A DNA stretch of 64,000 nucleotides. Source: Cytobacillus oceanisediminis. GTDB taxonomy: Bacteria; Bacillota; Bacilli; Bacillales; Cytobacillaceae. Made by a program: the position numbers and the translations under genes. The notes below the pieces were generated by a model that made no database searches, was not told the DNA's origin, and worked only from the letters and a program-made list of their open reading frames with translations. The stretch covers positions 124,001 through 188,000 of the forward strand of contig NZ_QGTW01000011.1 in assembly GCF_003182355.1 (NCBI RefSeq), read 5' to 3'. Positions 8,836-16,730 of this stretch are shown one piece after another. Each line of letters starts with the position of its first letter. The first letter of the stretch is position 1.

Positions 8836-10254
8836 CTATTTCGCAAGCTCATAAATAGCCTGTGCATAAATGGCTGTAGCTTTTAGCAAGTCTTCAATAA
8901 ACATATGTTCATCTTTTTGATGGGCGATGTCTTCCCGGCCTGGGAATAGAGGACCAAATGCAACACCGGACTTCAAGGAGCGGGCGTAGGTGCCGCCGCC
9001 GATGGATAAAAGTTCTGCCTTATCGCCGGTCTGCTGTTCATACACTTTTTTCAGTGTTTGAATAAGGAAATCATCCTCTTCCACATGATGTGGCTTGGAA
9101 TCAGTAAAATTCTCTATTATGAAATGCTCTTTTTCAATCAGGGACTGCAGCTTGTCTTTGGTTTCTGCCATATCATTTGTAACAGGGTAACGCACATTAA
9201 AGCCCAGACGGCCGCCATGCTCCTGCGAATAAGAAAGTTTGCCGACATTAACGGTTAAGTCGCCTGTTATTTCATCCGAGCAGGCAATCCCCAGCTTTCT
9301 TCCTCTGGAATCATCGCATAAATAGCGGGATACAAATTGGAAGTATTGACATGCCTTATCATCTATCTGAAGGGAGGCCAGGAATAATGCCATCAGAATA
9401 CCGGCATTTTTCCCATTGTCAGGCTCCATTCCATGAGCGGATACTCCCTGAAGCTCGAGAATCAACTCTCCATTATCTATGTAATATTTCCCCTTGAGCT
9501 CCGTCTTTTTTAGAAAGTTGATATACCTCTGTACCACTTCTGTTTGTTCGAGATGGACAACCAGGCTGGCCCTTGCAAAATCCGGTACCATGTTGTACCT
9601 TCTGCCTGACTGGAAAGAGATTACTTCCGCTAAAACCTCTCTTTCCGTTCCATCATATTTGCCGGTTTGAACAAGGTCAAAATCAGCTATTCCCTTTTCC
9701 GCGTAGATGATTGGGAAGTCTGCATCTGGAGCGAATCCCATTGACGGCATTTCCTCATGTTTAAAATAGTGTTCCACACAGCGCCAATCACTTTCTTCAT
9801 CTGTTCCAATAATCATGCGGACACGTTTGCTCAGCGGCAGCTCCATTTCTTTTACTATTTTCATGGCGTAGTAAGCAGCCATTGTCGGGCCTTTATCGTC
9901 AATCGCTCCTCTGGCAAAAATCTTTCCATCCCGGATTTCTGCGCCAAATGGATCGCTTGTCCACCCGTCTCCTTCAGGAACAACATCAATATGGCATAAC
10001 ACTCCTACGATCTCTTCGCCTTCACCGAATTCCAAATGGCCTGCCAAATTGCCGACATTTTTCGATTTGAAGCCATCCTTTTCACCCAGTTTCAGCATAA
10101 AATCCAAAGCTTCCTTTACCCCTTCTCCAAGTGGAGCATGGTCTGTGGCGTTTTCTTCATCCAGGAGACTTTTAATTCTAAGCAATTTTTGAGCATCTTC
10201 AATTAAAGCGTCTTTTCTCTTATCAACTTCTTTTTTCCAATCCAGCACGTTCAT
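8836..10254 (-). CDS. pepV: Dipeptidase PepV (M20 family)
   Basis: 472-residue zinc dipeptidase that cleaves a wide range of dipeptides, including beta-Ala and D-Ala ones. Metal and catalytic residues fit family M20: VLCHIDVVPEGDGW at about 84-97, GAIDDKGP at about 117-124 (bridging Asp), GTDEESDW at about 149-156 (catalytic Glu pair), FAPDAD at about 174-179 and a final His in GREDIAHQKDEH. The insert between domains matches PepV length. ATG at 10254 has TAGGGAGG 9 bases upstream. Cytosolic. The dat gene follows on the same strand, so both may act on D-amino-acid or peptidoglycan-derived dipeptides; that link is inference. Confidence 0.93.
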   Translation of the reverse strand: MNVLDWKKEVDKRKDALIEDAQKLLRIKSLLDEENATDHAPLGEGVKEALDFMLKLGEKDGFKSKNVGNLAGHLEFGEGEEIVGVLCHIDVVPEGDGWTSDPFGAEIRDGKIFARGAIDDKGPTMAAYYAMKIVKEMELPLSKRVRMIIGTDEESDWRCVEHYFKHEEMPSMGFAPDADFPIIYAEKGIADFDLVQTGKYDGTEREVLAEVISFQSGRRYNMVPDFARASLVVHLEQTEVVQRYINFLKKTELKGKYYIDNGELILELQGVSAHGMEPDNGKNAGILMALFLASLQIDDKACQYFQFVSRYLCDDSRGRKLGIACSDEITGDLTVNVGKLSYSQEHGGRLGFNVRYPVTNDMAETKDKLQSLIEKEHFIIENFTDSKPHHVEEDDFLIQTLKKVYEQQTGDKAELLSIGGGTYARSLKSGVAFGPLFPGREDIAHQKDEHMFIEDLLKATAIYAQAIYELAK

Positions 10255-10270
10255 CGAAATTTCCTCCCTA

Positions 10271-11308
10271 TCATTTTTCGGCTGTCAATTTTGAGTATGT
10301 ATCCTGATCACAAATAATATATAAAATAGCTCCTAGTGGTACCTTCTCATCAAGCCGGCGGTTAATATTCATATCCTGCCCGGAACTGATTAAGGTTGCC
10401 CCCTTTTCAAGCAAGCCATGAAAGGCATCCCTGTAGGTTACCCACCTTTGCGATGCAGGAATTTGATATAAATCTTCCCCCACTTTACGGCTCATCAGCT
10501 GCGAATATATGGTAGTCGCTCCGTTGGAAAGGACAGCTTGAGCAGCCATTCTGGAGATCATTTCATCCGAAATGATAAACTCATCAACCGATACATGCTT
10601 AAATAGATCCATATGCCTCTCAACCTTTAATTCCACTGTTATATGAAGGTCGCCTGCAAGACGTTCGATTCCAGTGGCAATCAATAAAGATTTCCCATCT
10701 GTCAGCTGGTTATCTTCAATTGAATCATCCGCAAATATGATAACACTTTTCGCCTCTTTAATATTGGCCATTTCCAGTACTGCTCCATCTGCTGCATCTC
10801 CATGGACAAAGTGAACATTATCATGTTTGACCGGCATCTTTTCCAGCATGGCAATCAGCACGATTTCTTTGCTTGAATCTGCTAGCCTGATTTCCTCCAG
10901 TGCGTGCTCCGCTTTTTTAGACCACCCGATAACTATAATATGATTTTTCCCATTATAACTCATTTTTCCCTCCTCTTGCTTTATACGGAATTGAGCAAAG
11001 CCTTCAACTAATTTTCCAATCACAATCCCGATAAGGCCAATTCCGATCAAGTACAAAAATACAGCATACATTCTTCCGGCAACCGATACAGGATAAAAAT
11101 CGCCATACCCGACAGTCGTTACAGTGGTCATTACCCACCAAAAGGAATCAAAGTAATTCGAAAAAGTCTGCGGTTCTATTATGGTCATAATAATGGTACT
11201 AAAAATAATCAAAAAGCCGCTGGAAATAAAGATCAGCCAGTTATTCAGCGTGTAAAGCCTTTTAAGAAATCTTCTGAATAAAATGGTCCATCCCCCCTTA
11301 TCTGACAA
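10271..11308 (-). CDS. Potassium channel protein with RCK domain (YugO/MthK-like)
   Basis: Two-transmembrane potassium channel subunit fused to a cytosolic RCK/TrkA-N domain. A first helix (WLIFISSGFLIIFSTIIM) at about 24-41, the pore and filter TTVTTVGYGDFYPVS at about 61-75 and a second helix (MYAVFLYLIGIGLIGIVIGK) at about 81-100 are clear, followed by the Rossmann start HIIVIGWSKKAEHALEEI and a TrkA-C-like end. Resembles YugO, which conducts K+ efflux in B. subtilis biofilms. The start is odd: TTG at 11308 lacks a Shine-Dalgarno site and lies just after a TATAAT hexamer. An AAGGGGGG site precedes an out-of-frame ATG (9 codons then stop) and, 7 bases away, an in-frame ATT at 11284. The true start may be that ATT, or the reading may hold an indel. 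Confidence 0.85.
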   Translation of the reverse strand: MSDKGGWTILFRRFLKRLYTLNNWLIFISSGFLIIFSTIIMTIIEPQTFSNYFDSFWWVMTTVTTVGYGDFYPVSVAGRMYAVFLYLIGIGLIGIVIGKLVEGFAQFRIKQEEGKMSYNGKNHIIVIGWSKKAEHALEEIRLADSSKEIVLIAMLEKMPVKHDNVHFVHGDAADGAVLEMANIKEAKSVIIFADDSIEDNQLTDGKSLLIATGIERLAGDLHITVELKVERHMDLFKHVSVDEFIISDEMISRMAAQAVLSNGATTIYSQLMSRKVGEDLYQIPASQRWVTYRDAFHGLLEKGATLISSGQDMNINRRLDEKVPLGAILYIICDQDTYSKLTAEK

Positions 11309-11353
11309 TATTATTATAAAGGAATCCCCAGGGGAATTTCCTTAAATATAAAT

Positions 11354-12541
11354 TCAATCGCCAAATCCTCTAAGAATGCCAAACTTGGATAAAACGATTA
11401 GCCAACATGCCAGCACCGCCACTAATATCATAATGGCCAATATAAACAATGCCCACACAGTCCTTTTCCTTGCAAAATAATAGAATTCCTTTTCACTATA
11501 TTTTTTTGTGAAAGGATGGGACATGATGGTCTTATCCCAGGTAATGGACAGCCAGGAGTAGGCTAGAAAAAGGAATATACCTAAAACAATTGCTTTTATC
11601 CATAGAGGAGGAATCAGAATGATGCCGGCAGCGCTTATAGATATAATTTGAAAATAACTGAAGATATACGATGGGTTCCTGATAAATACTTTTAGGAATA
11701 ATTCAATAAGCCCGGTAACAGGTGTCCTCTTTTTAAAGATCCGTTTTGATTTTCGAAAAAGCAGCGGTTTGGTGCGTAATGAAAAAGCAGGCTTTTCAAT
11801 TTCAGGAGCCATCATAAAGATCCATTGAATGTACTTTGTTTTTTCCTCCTGCTCCAGCTTAACTTCAAAATCCATGGCCGAAGCCCTATTTAATAGCTGG
11901 TATATTCGCGCAAGTGTGCCTGCCAGGAGAATCGCCGATGTGATATAAACAGGCAAGACTGCTCCAAGATCCCAAAGGGAATATATAAGCTGGCTGAACC
12001 AGCTAAATAAGACAAACAGCAAAAAGCTCAGAACATATTTTTTTAATTTCTTTTCAATCCTTTTCAAATGATAGGAAACTGTCATAATCGTCCACTTAAG
12101 TGTGATGAAAAAGATCAAAAGAGCAATTATTTGGCTCCATTCCAAAAGGTATCTGTTCATTAAAAAGGGCAATAGAAAAACTATCATTGCTACTGTGCAA
12201 ACCGTTTGGAAAAGTAATGAATAAGCAAATCCCCATTTTCTCATTCCCAAATAGAGATTCCTATTTTTAACAAGAAATACTCTATCAGCTTCCTGAACAA
12301 AAGGCCGGATATTTCCTAGCCATGAAAATACATAAAGCAAAAAGAAAAGCAGGAATAGAGGCAAATTTGCAATCCAACCAGGCGTTTCAGCCCACCAGGA
12401 ACGGTACATCATCGCTAAAATGGCTGCTCCAGGAATAATGATGTACAGCAAGATCGTCCAATCCGCTATCGAACGGAAAACGCCATACTGATATTTCCAG
12501 CTGCTGACTAACCTTCTAAAAAAGAGATCAATGCTCTTCAT
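11354..12541 (-). CDS. ythQ: ABC transporter permease YthQ (EcsB-like)
   Basis: Membrane subunit of an ABC exporter, 395 residues from ATG at 12541, which has GAGGGAG 7 bases upstream; a longer frame reaching 12619 lies inside ythP and has no such site. Several hydrophobic segments (TILLYIIIPGAAILAMMY, LPLFLLFFLLYVFSWL, LLFQTVCTVAMIVFLLPFLM, LFILAIMILVAVLACWLIVL) give about eight to ten membrane passes. Long charged cytoplasmic stretch near the middle (KTKPLLFRKSKRIFKKRTP). The family resembles EcsB, part of a system affecting protein secretion and protease processing. It overlaps the end of the ATPase gene ythP by 14 bases, so the two are co-translated. Substrate unknown. Confidence 0.82.
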   Translation of the reverse strand: MKSIDLFFRRLVSSWKYQYGVFRSIADWTILLYIIIPGAAILAMMYRSWWAETPGWIANLPLFLLFFLLYVFSWLGNIRPFVQEADRVFLVKNRNLYLGMRKWGFAYSLLFQTVCTVAMIVFLLPFLMNRYLLEWSQIIALLIFFITLKWTIMTVSYHLKRIEKKLKKYVLSFLLFVLFSWFSQLIYSLWDLGAVLPVYITSAILLAGTLARIYQLLNRASAMDFEVKLEQEEKTKYIQWIFMMAPEIEKPAFSLRTKPLLFRKSKRIFKKRTPVTGLIELFLKVFIRNPSYIFSYFQIISISAAGIILIPPLWIKAIVLGIFLFLAYSWLSITWDKTIMSHPFTKKYSEKEFYYFARKRTVWALFILAIMILVAVLACWLIVLSKFGILRGFGD

Positions 12542-13247
12542 TGCTGGCTCCCTCTGCAATTTGATGGAAGCATTCATAGAGTGAGCCTGCCGGAAGATTG
12601 CATTGCCGCCTAACCTCACTTAAGGTACCCGAAGCTTTGAGCTGGCCCTCATGCACAATTAAAAAGCGGCTGCAAACTTTCTCTGCTGTATCCAGAACAT
12701 GTGTAGACATTAGAACCCCTGCACCTCTTCTCCTCTCTTTGTCAATTGATTCAAGAAACAGTTTCATAGCATTGGGATCCAGGCCAATAAACGGTTCATC
12801 AATTATATATACATCCGGATTAGCAATCATGGCGAGAATCAGCATAGCCTTTTGCTGCATTCCCTTGGAGTAAGTTCCTGGGAATTCATGGGCATGCTCA
12901 GCCAGCTTATATCGATCCAAAAGATCTGCTGCCCTGCTTTTGTATTCTTTATCAGGAATTCCTTCTACAGCAGCCGTAAAGTCCAAGTGCTCCCAAAGTG
13001 TCAATTCATCATAGAAGATGGGCCGTTCAGGAATATAAGAGTATTTAACCCCTTCCTTGAATTCCACTAATCCCTTTTTATACTCCAGCAATCCCAGGAT
13101 GGTCTTAATTGTCGTACTTTTGCCTGCTCCGTTTGGTCCGATCAGGCCAATCAGCTCGCCTTCCCCCAAATCAAAATGAATATGATTTATGATTGGTTTC
13201 TCATTTTCATAGCCCGCTGAGGCAATATCTACATTTAATAAATTCAT
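12528..13247 (-). CDS. ythP: ABC transporter ATP-binding protein YthP (EcsA-like)
   Basis: 239-residue ATPase that drives the YthQ permease. Walker A GPNGAGKST at about 36-44, Q-loop region, ABC signature YSKGMQQK at about 127-134, Walker B VYIIDEPFIGLDP at about 147-159 and the switch His in STHVLD are all present. An AGGAGGAGAG site lies 6-7 bases before the ATG. Gene order ATPase then permease with overlap matches B. subtilis ythPQ. No accessory or substrate-binding gene is nearby, which favours an exporter. Repeat copy B of family 1 lies just upstream. Confidence 0.9.
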   Translation of the reverse strand: MNLLNVDIASAGYENEKPIINHIHFDLGEGELIGLIGPNGAGKSTTIKTILGLLEYKKGLVEFKEGVKYSYIPERPIFYDELTLWEHLDFTAAVEGIPDKEYKSRAADLLDRYKLAEHAHEFPGTYSKGMQQKAMLILAMIANPDVYIIDEPFIGLDPNAMKLFLESIDKERRRGAGVLMSTHVLDTAEKVCSRFLIVHEGQLKASGTLSEVRRQCNLPAGSLYECFHQIAEGASNEEH

Positions 13248-13331
13248 TTTTCTCTCCTCCTGACTATTCGTACGGATAGGATTGGAAAAGGTTTACTATT
13301 TTTCATATATTTTTTAAGAATTTTGCTCCAT

Positions 13332-13545
13332 AAACCTTGGGTGCTGATTTCCTCTACAGGCACTAAGCGAACCGCGGGCTTCAAACGTTCCTCGGCGTTT
13401 TAGCCTCCTGGGTACGCTTTTCTCGCAGGACATTGAATATTCACCTTTGAATAAACACCCACGAATAAAATGCGAATCCATTTTCGAGGAGCTTGGACCT
13501 TACACTCCAATTAACACAGTGCTTAATCAACAATCGGCCTTAACA
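13332..13545 (-). repeat. Dispersed repeat family 1, copy B (decayed long form)
   Basis: On the minus strand it starts GTTAAGGCCGATTGTTGATT, passes TTAATTGGAGTG, GAAAATGGATTCGCATTTTA and GTGGGTGTTTATTC, and ends with a degraded GAGGAAATCAGC. Module order is as in copies A, C and D, but many bases have changed. It fills the gap between ythP and the protease gene; no coding function. Confidence 0.65.
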
Positions 13546-13569
13546 CCGCTAAAATCCTTAATTGACTGT

Positions 13570-13602
13570 ACAAAAAAACTGCCCCGTAAACGGGAGCAGT
13601 CT
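13570..13602 (-). terminator. Intrinsic terminator of the M48-ankyrin gene
   Basis: On the minus strand GACTGCTCCCG, loop TTTA, CGGGGCAGT then seven T, just past the stop codon at 13605. Confidence 0.85.
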
Positions 13603-13604
13603 TG

Positions 13605-14879
13605 TTAAGGCTGCAGCAATTTCATTAATTCTTTATTGCCGTAGTCTTTCGCGTAATCATAGGCTGTGTAGCCCTCTGAATCTTTCAAAACGGGATCTGC
13701 ACCGAACTCCAGCAGCAGCTCAGCCATTTGGACATCTTCGTTTGTTACAGCACTCATTAAAGGAGAAGAATCATAGCTATCAATCGTATTGGGATTTGCC
13801 CCATGCTCAAGGAGAAGAGCGGCACTCTCAAGCTGGCCATAATAAACAGCCCAATGAAGGGCAGTAGAGCCTTCTTCGTCGGTTTCCTCCACATCAGCGC
13901 CATCAGCCAACAGAGTGCGAATCATTTCAGTATCATTTTCACTTGCGGCATTCATCAGCGGAGTAGCACCCTCGATTCCAAGAACCGTTTCAGTCCATAA
14001 CTCCATCTTTTCAAGTATTTTAAAGCCAGCAAAAATTCCACCTGTGAGAATCATAGCAGTCAGGATAGAGCCTGCTATTCCAAGCCATACCTTTCCCTTG
14101 GGCTCCTTCAATACTGCTGTGGCATCTTCAGCAAAGAATGTTGATAAAGCATAAATTCTTTTTGGGAGATGCGGATGTGAAGACAGCTTTTCATTTAGCC
14201 AGACAAAAAAACCGGTTTCGGTTTGAAGCTGTTCCATATATACCTGTTTATTGACTTTAGGGTAAAGCTCTTTCCCAATTGCAAGCATGGCCAAGGCATC
14301 TCTTGATGACTCAAACGAATTTATATAATAGGCTGCATAACGATCACACGTATATTCGCAAGCTCTTAGATAGGCATTTCCCAGAAAGGGTATCCACATG
14401 GCAGGGAGCAGAAGAACACTTATGAGCACATGCTTTCTTTTTAAATGGGCAAATTCATGGGCAAGGACGAATAGTACTTCCTTTTCAGCCCCTCTCTCAA
14501 TCAGTTCGAAAATACCTGAATATAAAACAACCATATTCTTTCTGAAAAACCTGGCTGCAAAGGCATTTAAAACCCCTTGGGACTCTATTACATAAATATC
14601 TGGCAGCTCTGCCAAACCCATCTCCTTTGCGGTTAGTACTGCTTTTTCATAAATCTCGGGAAATTGCTTTTCGCTTATTCTTACTCCGTTTCTCCTGATG
14701 CCGCCCATCATTATTCCATGAAGCAGGACAGAAACAAAGATTAATAACAGCATAATAATAATCCCAACTATCGAGAATGCGAGAAGAATATAAGACAGAA
14801 TACTAAATAAAACGACTAAAGCAAAATAAACATTTTCCTTTGGGTATACCAGCCGATCTCTCAGCGAGTGATCTTCCAT
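13605..14879 (-). CDS. Membrane M48 zinc metallopeptidase fused to ankyrin repeats
   Basis: 424 residues combining a peptidase domain and a protein-binding tail. Two adjacent N-terminal membrane segments (FALVVLFSILSYILLA and VGIIIMLLLIFVSVLL, about 19-54) lead to the zinc site VLAHEFAHLKRKH at about 137-149 (HExxH) and the third ligand region CEYTCDRYAAYY at about 173-184. A further membrane segment (IAGSILTAMILTGGIFAGF) near 269-287 is followed by about 120 residues with four ankyrin repeats (GATPLMNAASENDTEMIRTL, GSTALHWAVYYGQLESAALL, DSSPLMSAVTNEDVQMAELL, GYTAYDYAKDYGNKELMKLL). HtpX-like proteases degrade membrane proteins; the ankyrin tail probably selects partners. No B. subtilis counterpart in this place that I know of. 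Start has GAAAGGAAGAGAGCG upstream. Confidence 0.85.
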   Translation of the reverse strand: MEDHSLRDRLVYPKENVYFALVVLFSILSYILLAFSIVGIIIMLLLIFVSVLLHGIMMGGIRRNGVRISEKQFPEIYEKAVLTAKEMGLAELPDIYVIESQGVLNAFAARFFRKNMVVLYSGIFELIERGAEKEVLFVLAHEFAHLKRKHVLISVLLLPAMWIPFLGNAYLRACEYTCDRYAAYYINSFESSRDALAMLAIGKELYPKVNKQVYMEQLQTETGFFVWLNEKLSSHPHLPKRIYALSTFFAEDATAVLKEPKGKVWLGIAGSILTAMILTGGIFAGFKILEKMELWTETVLGIEGATPLMNAASENDTEMIRTLLADGADVEETDEEGSTALHWAVYYGQLESAALLLEHGANPNTIDSYDSSPLMSAVTNEDVQMAELLLEFGADPVLKDSEGYTAYDYAKDYGNKELMKLLQP

Positions 14880-15343
14880 AACGCTCTCTTCCTTTCATAT
14901 GGCCCTTTTCAAAATTACCTATTGATTATAATCAAAAAACAAATTTTAGGAAACAGGAAAATTAATTGCCTTTTTCCTGAATTTTCAGTACATAAGACCA
15001 CCTTTCTGCACCATAGGTATAGTAAGAGGCTATTTCCTTAATGAATGTTTAACTCTCTAAATAAAGGGAAATGAACATACATTAAAAAGGAGGGGGATGT
15101 ACAGACTATAAATTAGGAAGCATTATAAATATTTTGTAAAGTTGCTTCCTTAAAGTAGAAATTATCAGATAATAGCGTTACAATATAGTCAGAGGTATGA
15201 CATCTTGACTAAAAAAACCAGAATACAAAGGGGTTGTCTGGGGAAAAGAAAACTACATAGTTTTGAAGGAACTATTCCTTCAATGTAGCTGTCGGTTGCA
15301 GGGAATTGCCATGGGGTTTGAAAAAAGGATAGGGAGTGGTTTT
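14880..15343. other. Intergenic region before ytzE, no gene seen
   Basis: About 460 bases between two divergently placed genes. AT-rich, with several TTGACT- and TATAAT-like words but no pair I would defend, and no open frame with a good ribosome binding site. It must hold the promoters for both neighbours. Confidence 0.5.
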
Positions 15344-15565
15344 TTGAAACCTTCAACTAACCGGATGTTAAACCGTGTAAAATCCGTCTACATGTTTATT
15401 AGTAAGCGCGGAACTGTAACAACTCAGGAGCTTGTAGAGGAATTTGGTATTACTCCTCGCACCATACAAAGAGATTTAAATGTCCTTGCATACAATGACT
15501 TGGTTAAAAGCCCAAGCAGAGGCAAATGGACGATTACACAAAAGAAAGTAAAGATGTCATCTTAA
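15344..15565 (+). CDS. ytzE: YtzE-type DeoR-family helix-turn-helix regulator
   Basis: 73-residue DNA-binding protein made of little more than a DeoR N-terminal winged helix. The core VTTQELVEEFGITPRTIQRDLNVLAYNDLV contains the two helices of the motif, with RTIQRDL as recognition helix; the tail KSPSRGKWTITQKKVK is basic. The start is TTG at 15344, because AGGGAG lies 7 bases upstream and the length then equals the B. subtilis YtzE; a frame 27 codons longer has no site. There is no sugar-phosphate-sensing domain, so it either needs a partner or acts by abundance. Targets unknown. A terminator follows. Confidence 0.85.
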   Translation: MKPSTNRMLNRVKSVYMFISKRGTVTTQELVEEFGITPRTIQRDLNVLAYNDLVKSPSRGKWTITQKKVKMSS

Positions 15566-15591
15566 CACAGAGGATAACCAACATAATAGAT

Positions 15592-15626
15592 CGAAAAAAT
15601 CGCCCGCTATAAGGGCGATTTTTTTG
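15592..15626 (+). terminator. Bidirectional terminator between ytzE and the pseudouridine synthase gene
   Basis: ATCGCCC and GGGCGAT around a 7-base loop, followed by seven T on the plus strand and by TTTTTTCG on the minus strand. It can end both convergent transcripts. Confidence 0.85.
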
Positions 15627-15634
15627 CCTTCATT

Positions 15635-16354
15635 TCATTTCACTTCATAATTGAGCAGCATTTCAAGCTCTTCTTCTGTCAATTCCCGATATTCTCCCAA
15701 TTCCAATGTTTCATCGAGCTCGAGCGGCCCCATCGTAAGCCTTTTTAAATAAATGACTCTTTTTCCGACAGCCTCAAACATTCTTTTCACCTGATGAAAC
15801 TTTCCTTCTGTAATGGTTAATTCAATATCAGAGGTTATGCCCGATTTTAAGATCTTCAGCACTCCAGGCTTGGTTTCGTAGCCATCATCCAAGATGACTC
15901 CTTCTTTAAATGCGGCAATATCATCATTTGTTACTTCACTGTCAATGACCGCGAAGTAGGTTTTAGGAACATGCTTCTTGGGAGAAAGCAGCCGATGTGC
16001 AAGCTGGCCGTCATTCGTCAGCAGCAAAAGGCCCTCTGTATCCTTATCGAGGCGCCCAACAGGAAACGGGGAAAAGACAAGGTCCTCCATTTCCAGCAGG
16101 TCCACGACTGTTTCAAACTGGGAATCCTCGGTTGCCGAGATTACGCCAGGCGGTTTGTTCATCATTAAATAAATGAATTCCTTATATTCAACTCTCTCAC
16201 CATTTATAACCACAGTGTCGTCCTCAGGATTCACATGGTGCTTCGGGTCTTTTACTTTTTCATCGTTAACGGTTACGGCTCCATCCTTTAAAAGCTTTTT
16301 AACATCTTTTCGGCTGCCGTAGCCCAGATTGGCCAGCATTTTATCAATTCTCAT
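15635..16354 (-). CDS. rsuA: 16S rRNA pseudouridine synthase, RsuA family
   Basis: 239 residues: an N-terminal S4 RNA-binding domain (RIDKMLANLGYGSRKDVKKL, about 2-21) and the RsuA/RluB/E/F catalytic domain. The catalytic Asp is in GRLDKDTEGLLLLTNDG at about 101-117, and the C-terminal part has HQVKRMFEAVGKRV, typical of the family. It should turn a uridine of 16S rRNA (position 516 in RsuA) into pseudouridine. Corresponds to B. subtilis ytzG. The start ATG at 16354 has TGGAGGGT 6-7 bases upstream. RluF-like activity on 23S rRNA is the alternative. Confidence 0.85.
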   Translation of the reverse strand: MRIDKMLANLGYGSRKDVKKLLKDGAVTVNDEKVKDPKHHVNPEDDTVVINGERVEYKEFIYLMMNKPPGVISATEDSQFETVVDLLEMEDLVFSPFPVGRLDKDTEGLLLLTNDGQLAHRLLSPKKHVPKTYFAVIDSEVTNDDIAAFKEGVILDDGYETKPGVLKILKSGITSDIELTITEGKFHQVKRMFEAVGKRVIYLKRLTMGPLELDETLELGEYRELTEEELEMLLNYEVK

Positions 16355-16471
16355 AGTTGACCCTCCAATTCTAAATACAATTTACATAGGCTTTTGTCCA
16401 TGTCACTTCCACACGCTATACATAGACTAATATCATAAGTTCAAATAAATAGGAAAGAGGAGATGATTAGT

Positions 16472-16690
16472 ATGTACCCACGCCAGCAAGGGCAAGGCAT
16501 ATATATCCCTCTTCCCGGTATTTCGCCAGGTTATCCTGGTTATCCGGGAGGCGGCAATACAGATAGACGCCTCGATCGCCTGGAACGCCAGGTGCAAAGG
16601 CTTGAACGGCAGGTTGACCGGCTGAACCGCAGGCTTGACCGGATTGAAAGGCGTCTCGGCATCGGCGACGGCGGTTATGGCCAGTATTAA
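16472..16690 (+). CDS. Small Gly/Pro/Tyr-rich protein with coiled-coil heptads
   Basis: 72 residues from ATG at 16472, chosen because GAGGAG lies 9 bases upstream, while the ATG at 16463 directly follows that site. The first part is rich in Pro, Gly and Tyr (PLPGISPGYPGYPGGG); the second has strict seven-residue repeats of the form RLxRLERQV (RLDRLERQVQRLERQVDRL), a short parallel coiled coil; the end is Gly/Tyr-rich (GDGGYGQY). No membrane segment. The composition resembles spore-coat or surface-associated small proteins, but I do not recognise the family and give no function. Own terminator. Confidence 0.7.
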   Translation: MYPRQQGQGIYIPLPGISPGYPGYPGGGNTDRRLDRLERQVQRLERQVDRLNRRLDRIERRLGIGDGGYGQY

Positions 16691-16696
16691 ATTAAG

Positions 16697-16730
16697 CGAA
16701 AAGGTCTCCATCTTGTGGAGACCTTTCTTA
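16697..16730 (+). terminator. Bidirectional terminator between the coiled-coil gene and murJ
   Basis: AAGGTCTCCA (16701-16710) pairs with TGGAGACCTT (16715-16724) around a 4-base loop; T-rich on the plus side and AAAA-flanked (T run) on the minus side. It begins 1 base past the murJ stop. Confidence 0.85.

Noticed and set aside
16433..16711. 92-codon frame antisense to the small coiled-coil gene
   Set aside because: The sense frame has a strong binding site, heptad repeats and a terminator; the antisense frame is its shadow.
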